A stretch of DNA of 64,000 nt from Hydrogenophaga sp. (GTDB lineage Bacteria > Pseudomonadota > Gammaproteobacteria > Burkholderiales > Burkholderiaceae_C): NCBI GenBank assembly GCA_030653975.1, contig JAURYH010000031.1, positions 30,798-94,797 on the forward strand. Direction: 5' to 3'. The notes beneath the pieces are model-generated. The model made no database searches and was not told the DNA's origin. It saw only the letters and a list, made by a program, of their open reading frames with translations. Every line of letters begins with the position of its first letter. Within the stretch, counting starts at the first letter, position 1. This document shows, in pieces, positions 61,015-64,000 of the stretch. The position numbers were made by a program, and so were the translations under genes.

Positions 61015-63171
61015 ATGAGCCACCATCAGCCCGAATTCGCCCCCGCCAACCTCGAAGCCTGGGTCAGAGCCGCCCAGAAGTCCGCTCCCGGCGGTGACCT
61101 GAACGCGCTGAACTGGGTCACGCCCGACGGCATCAGCGTCAAGCCGCTGTACACGGCAGAAGACACGGCGAACCTGCCGTACACCAACACGCTGCCCGGT
61201 TTCGAGCCCTTCATCCGCGGCCCGCAGGCCACCATGTACGCGGTGCGACCCTGGACCATCCGCCAGTACGCAGGCTTCTCCACCGCCGAAGAATCGAATG
61301 CTTTCTACCGCAAGGCGCTGGCCGCCGGTGGGCAGGGCGTGTCCGTGGCCTTTGACCTGGCCACCCACCGCGGTTACGACAGCGACCACCCGCGGGTGAC
61401 GGGCGACGTGGGCAAGGCCGGCGTGGCGATCGACTCGGTCGAGGACATGAAGATCCTGTTCGACCAGATCCCGCTGGACAAGGTGAGCGTGTCCATGACC
61501 ATGAACGGCGCCGTGCTGCCGGTGCTGGCAGGTTATGTGGTGGCGGCCGAGGAGCAGGGCGTCTCGCAGGACAAGCTGTCCGGAACGATTCAGAACGACA
61601 TTCTGAAAGAGTTCATGGTCCGCAACACCTACATCTACCCGCCCGAGCCGTCGATGAAGATCATCGGCGACATCATCGAGTACACGGCCCAGCACATGCC
61701 GAAATTCAACTCGATCTCGATCTCGGGTTACCACATGCAGGAGGCTGGCGCCAACCAGGCGCTGGAACTGGCCTTCACCCTGGCCGACGGCAAAGAATAC
61801 GTGAAGACCGCCATTGCCAAGGGCATGGACGTGGACGGGTTCGCCGGACGCCTGAGCTTCTTCTGGGCGATCGGCATGAACTTCTACCTGGAGATCGCCA
61901 AGATGCGGGCGGCCCGCCTGCTGTGGACGCGCATCATGAAAGGCTTCGACGCCAAGAACCCCAAGAGCCTGATGCTGCGCACGCACTGCCAGACCTCGGG
62001 CTGGTCGCTCACCGAGCAGGACCCGTACAACAACGTGGTGCGCACCGCCATCGAAGCCATGGCGGCCGTGTTTGGCGGCACGCAGTCGCTGCACACCAAC
62101 AGCTTTGACGAAGCCATCGCCCTGCCGACCGAGTTCAGCGCCCGCATCGCCCGCAACACGCAGCTCATCATCCAGGAAGAGACCCACATCACCAGCGTGG
62201 TGGACCCCTGGGCCGGCTCTTACATGATGGAGTCGCTCACCCAGGAGATGGCCGACAAGGCCTGGGCCATCATCGAAGAGGTCGAGGCCATGGGCGGCAT
62301 GACCAAGGCCGTTGACAGCGGCTGGGCCAAGCTGAAGATCGAAGCGGCGGCGGCCGAGAAGCAGGCCCGCATCGACAGCGGCAAGGACGTGATCGTCGGC
62401 GTCAACAAATACAAGCTCAAGACCGAAGACGCCATCGAAGCGCGCGACATCGACAACGTGGCGGTGCGCGACGGGCAGATCGCTCGCCTGCAGCAGATCA
62501 AGGCCCGCCGCGACACGGCGAAGGTTGAAGCCGCGCTCAACGCGCTGACCGCGTCCGCCGAGTCCGGCCAGGGCAACCTGCTGGACCTGTGCATCCAGGC
62601 CATGCGCCTGCGCGCCACGGTGGGCGAGGTGAGCGATGCGCTGGAAAAAGTTTTTGGGCGCCACCGCGCCGATACACAAAAGGTGACCGGTGTGTACGCT
62701 GCCGCATACGACTCCGCCGAAGGCTGGGACGCCCTGAAGACCGAGATCAACGCATTTGCCGAAGAGCAGGGCCGACGCCCGCGCGTGATGATCAGCAAAC
62801 TCGGCCAGGACGGCCACGACCGCGGCGCCAAGGTGGTGGCCACGGCCTTCGCCGACCTGGGCTTCGACGTGGACATGGGTCCGCTGTTCCAGACGCCCGA
62901 AGAATGCGCGCGCCAGGCGATCGAGAACGACGTGCACGCCGTGGGTGTAAGTACGCTCGCAGCCGGTCACAAGACCCTGGTGCCGGCCATCATCGCCGAG
63001 CTGAAGAAGCAGGGTGCCGACGACATCATCGTGTTCGTGGGCGGCGTGATCCCGCGCCAGGACTACGAGATGCTGTACGAGGCCGGCGTCAAGGGCATCT
63101 ACGGTCCGGGCACGCCGATCCCGGCCAGTGCGAAAGACGTGCTCGAACAAATCAAGAAGGCGTTGGCGTGA
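61015..63171 (+). CDS. scpA: methylmalonyl-CoA mutase
   Basis: 718 residues from ATG 61015 (MSHHQPEF); the in-frame ATG 60979 lies too close to the promoter. It interconverts (R)-methylmalonyl-CoA and succinyl-CoA with adenosylcobalamin. N-terminal TIM barrel with the substrate segment [38 protein letters not shown] and [18 protein letters not shown]-terminal B12 domain (about 585-718) with the cofactor His in [11 protein letters not shown]. Single-chain (MutB-like) type. Overlaps meaB by 4 bases; the B12 locus at the left of the window supplies its cofactor. Confidence 0.96.
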   Translation: MSHHQPEFAPANLEAWVRAAQKSAPGGDLNALNWVTPDGISVKPLYTAEDTANLPYTNTLPGFEPFIRGPQATMYAVRPWTIRQYAGFSTAEESNAFYRKALAAGGQGVSVAFDLATHRGYDSDHPRVTGDVGKAGVAIDSVEDMKILFDQIPLDKVSVSMTMNGAVLPVLAGYVVAAEEQGVSQDKLSGTIQNDILKEFMVRNTYIYPPEPSMKIIGDIIEYTAQHMPKFNSISISGYHMQEAGANQALELAFTLADGKEYVKTAIAKGMDVDGFAGRLSFFWAIGMNFYLEIAKMRAARLLWTRIMKGFDAKNPKSLMLRTHCQTSGWSLTEQDPYNNVVRTAIEAMAAVFGGTQSLHTNSFDEAIALPTEFSARIARNTQLIIQEETHITSVVDPWAGSYMMESLTQEMADKAWAIIEEVEAMGGMTKAVDSGWAKLKIEAAAAEKQARIDSGKDVIVGVNKYKLKTEDAIEARDIDNVAVRDGQIARLQQIKARRDTAKVEAALNALTASAESGQGNLLDLCIQAMRLRATVGEVSDALEKVFGRHRADTQKVTGVYAAAYDSAEGWDALKTEINAFAEEQGRRPRVMISKLGQDGHDRGAKVVATAFADLGFDVDMGPLFQTPEECARQAIENDVHAVGVSTLAAGHKTLVPAIIAELKKQGADDIIVFVGGVIPRQDYEMLYEAGVKGIYGPGTPIPASAKDVLEQIKKALA

Positions 63172-64000
63172 CCCCTGCCGAGTTGCAGGCCGGTGTGCTG
63201 ACCGGCGCTGGCGCGGGGCAGCGCCGCGCCATGGCCAAGGCCATCACGCTGCTCGAATCGACCCGCGCCGACCACCGAGCGCAGGGCGATGCGCTGCTGA
63301 CCGCTCTGCTGCCGCACACCGGCCAGTCGTTCCGGCTGGGTATCAGCGGCGTGCCCGGTGTGGGCAAGAGCACCTTCATCGAAGCGCTGGGCCTGTACCT
63401 GATCGGACTGGGCCATCGCGTGGCGGTGCTGACCATCGATCCCTCGTCCACCGTGTCGGGCGGCTCCATCCTCGGCGACAAGACGCGCATGGAGCACCTG
63501 AGCGTGCATGAGCAGGCCTACATCCGCCCCAGCCCGAGCAGTGGCACGCTGGGTGGCGTGGCCGAGAAGACGCGCGAGGCCATGCTGGTCTGCGAAGCCG
63601 CGGGCTACGACATCGTGATGGTGGAAACCGTGGGCGTCGGCCAGAGCGAGACGGCGGTGGCCAACATGACCGACATGTTCTGCCTGCTGCAGCTGCCCAA
63701 CGCGGGCGACGATCTGCAGGCGATCAAGAAGGGCATCATGGAACTCGCCGACCTGGTCGTCTTCAACAAGGCCGACATCGATCCGGCGGCGGCCCAGCTC
63801 GCTGCCGCGCAGATGCGCTCGGCGCTGTCCATGCTGCATCCGAGTTCGCCCAACTGGAAGCCCCCGGTACTCACCCTGTCAGCCATGCGCAAGGATGGGC
63901 TGGTGGAATTCTGGCAAACCATCGAGAAATTTCGCACCACACTCGGCGCCAGCGGTGAATTCGATGCCCGCCGTCGGCACCAGGCCCTGGCCTGGATGTG
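63168..64000 (+). CDS. meaB: methylmalonyl-CoA mutase-associated GTPase MeaB, 3'-truncated by window
   Basis: 277 residues are visible from GTG 63168, and the gene runs past the right edge. A G3E-family GTPase (MeaB/ArgK) that protects and reloads methylmalonyl-CoA mutase. Walker [18 protein letters not shown], Walker B-like [33 protein letters not shown] and the base-specificity motif VVFNKADID are all present. It follows scpA with a 4-base overlap, as is usual. Full length would be about 320-330. Confidence 0.95.
   Translation, partial: MTPAELQAGVLTGAGAGQRRAMAKAITLLESTRADHRAQGDALLTALLPHTGQSFRLGISGVPGVGKSTFIEALGLYLIGLGHRVAVLTIDPSSTVSGGSILGDKTRMEHLSVHEQAYIRPSPSSGTLGGVAEKTREAMLVCEAAGYDIVMVETVGVGQSETAVANMTDMFCLLQLPNAGDDLQAIKKGIMELADLVVFNKADIDPAAAQLAAAQMRSALSMLHPSSPNWKPPVLTLSAMRKDGLVEFWQTIEKFRTTLGASGEFDARRRHQALAWM

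Overview
The window is high-GC DNA whose gene content and order fit a betaproteobacterium of the order Burkholderiales, most likely a Comamonadaceae (Hydrogenophaga-like) chromosome. Supporting signs are zapA followed by 6S RNA, a pgeF-phaC-phaA-phbB polyhydroxybutyrate (PHB) locus, prkA-yeaH-spoVR, and nine copies of a GC-rich intergenic repeat whose appearance is familiar from Comamonadaceae. The genus is inference. No prophage, insertion sequence, CRISPR array or tRNA was seen.

Layout. Positions 1-1266 (minus strand) hold the start of a TauE/SafE-type exporter cut by the window edge, the 6S RNA gene, zapA and a ZapB-like coiled-coil gene. Positions 1298-20583 form a 19-kb vitamin locus that starts with a cobalamin riboswitch in front of the outer-membrane receptor gene btuB. 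It continues with cobB, a cytosolic BtuF-like gene, cobU, btuF-btuC-btuD and cobO. A biotin block (bioB, panD, bioA, bioD, bioF) follows inside the same string, then cbiB, cobC, cobQ, cobT, cobS and an alpha-ribazole phosphatase. Most genes overlap by 4-11 bases, so the string looks co-transcribed. It covers B12 uptake and the late steps of cobalamin assembly; the corrin-ring genes are not here.

Positions 20619-28294 are mixed housekeeping and small-enzyme genes (DUF445, nth, an aminotransferase, GNAT, VOC, an acyltransferase, an alpha/beta hydrolase, Nudix), with one lower-GC gene of unknown function at 24370. Positions 28318-34329 are a self-contained catabolic unit. It has a minus-strand operon (Rieske oxygenase, glutamine-synthetase-like ligase, [2Fe-2S] ferredoxin, FAH-family hydrolase, TRAP binding protein, terminator) with a divergent GntR regulator. 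This is the best candidate for an undescribed pathway: activation of an amine by glutamylation, followed by oxygenation.

Positions 34556-42575 hold a thymidine/AMP phosphorylase-like gene paired with a PRPP-synthase-like gene. After them, behind an FNR/ANR-like box, come an acetyl-CoA-synthetase-like ligase, 2-oxoacid dehydrogenase E1alpha, E1beta and E2, and a free acyl carrier protein, suggesting an oxygen-regulated acyl-CoA module. Positions 42719-47355 hold NfeD and slipin membrane genes, a tiny collagen-like lipoprotein, maiA and pgeF. Positions 47470-51737 are the PHB operon, with the repeat after each gene and a terminator at the end. Then come dusA, the prkA-yeaH-spoVR stress triad, sulfide:quinone oxidoreductase, a DyP peroxidase, and a GntR regulator divergent from methylmalonyl-CoA mutase and its chaperone GTPase meaB, which runs off the right edge.
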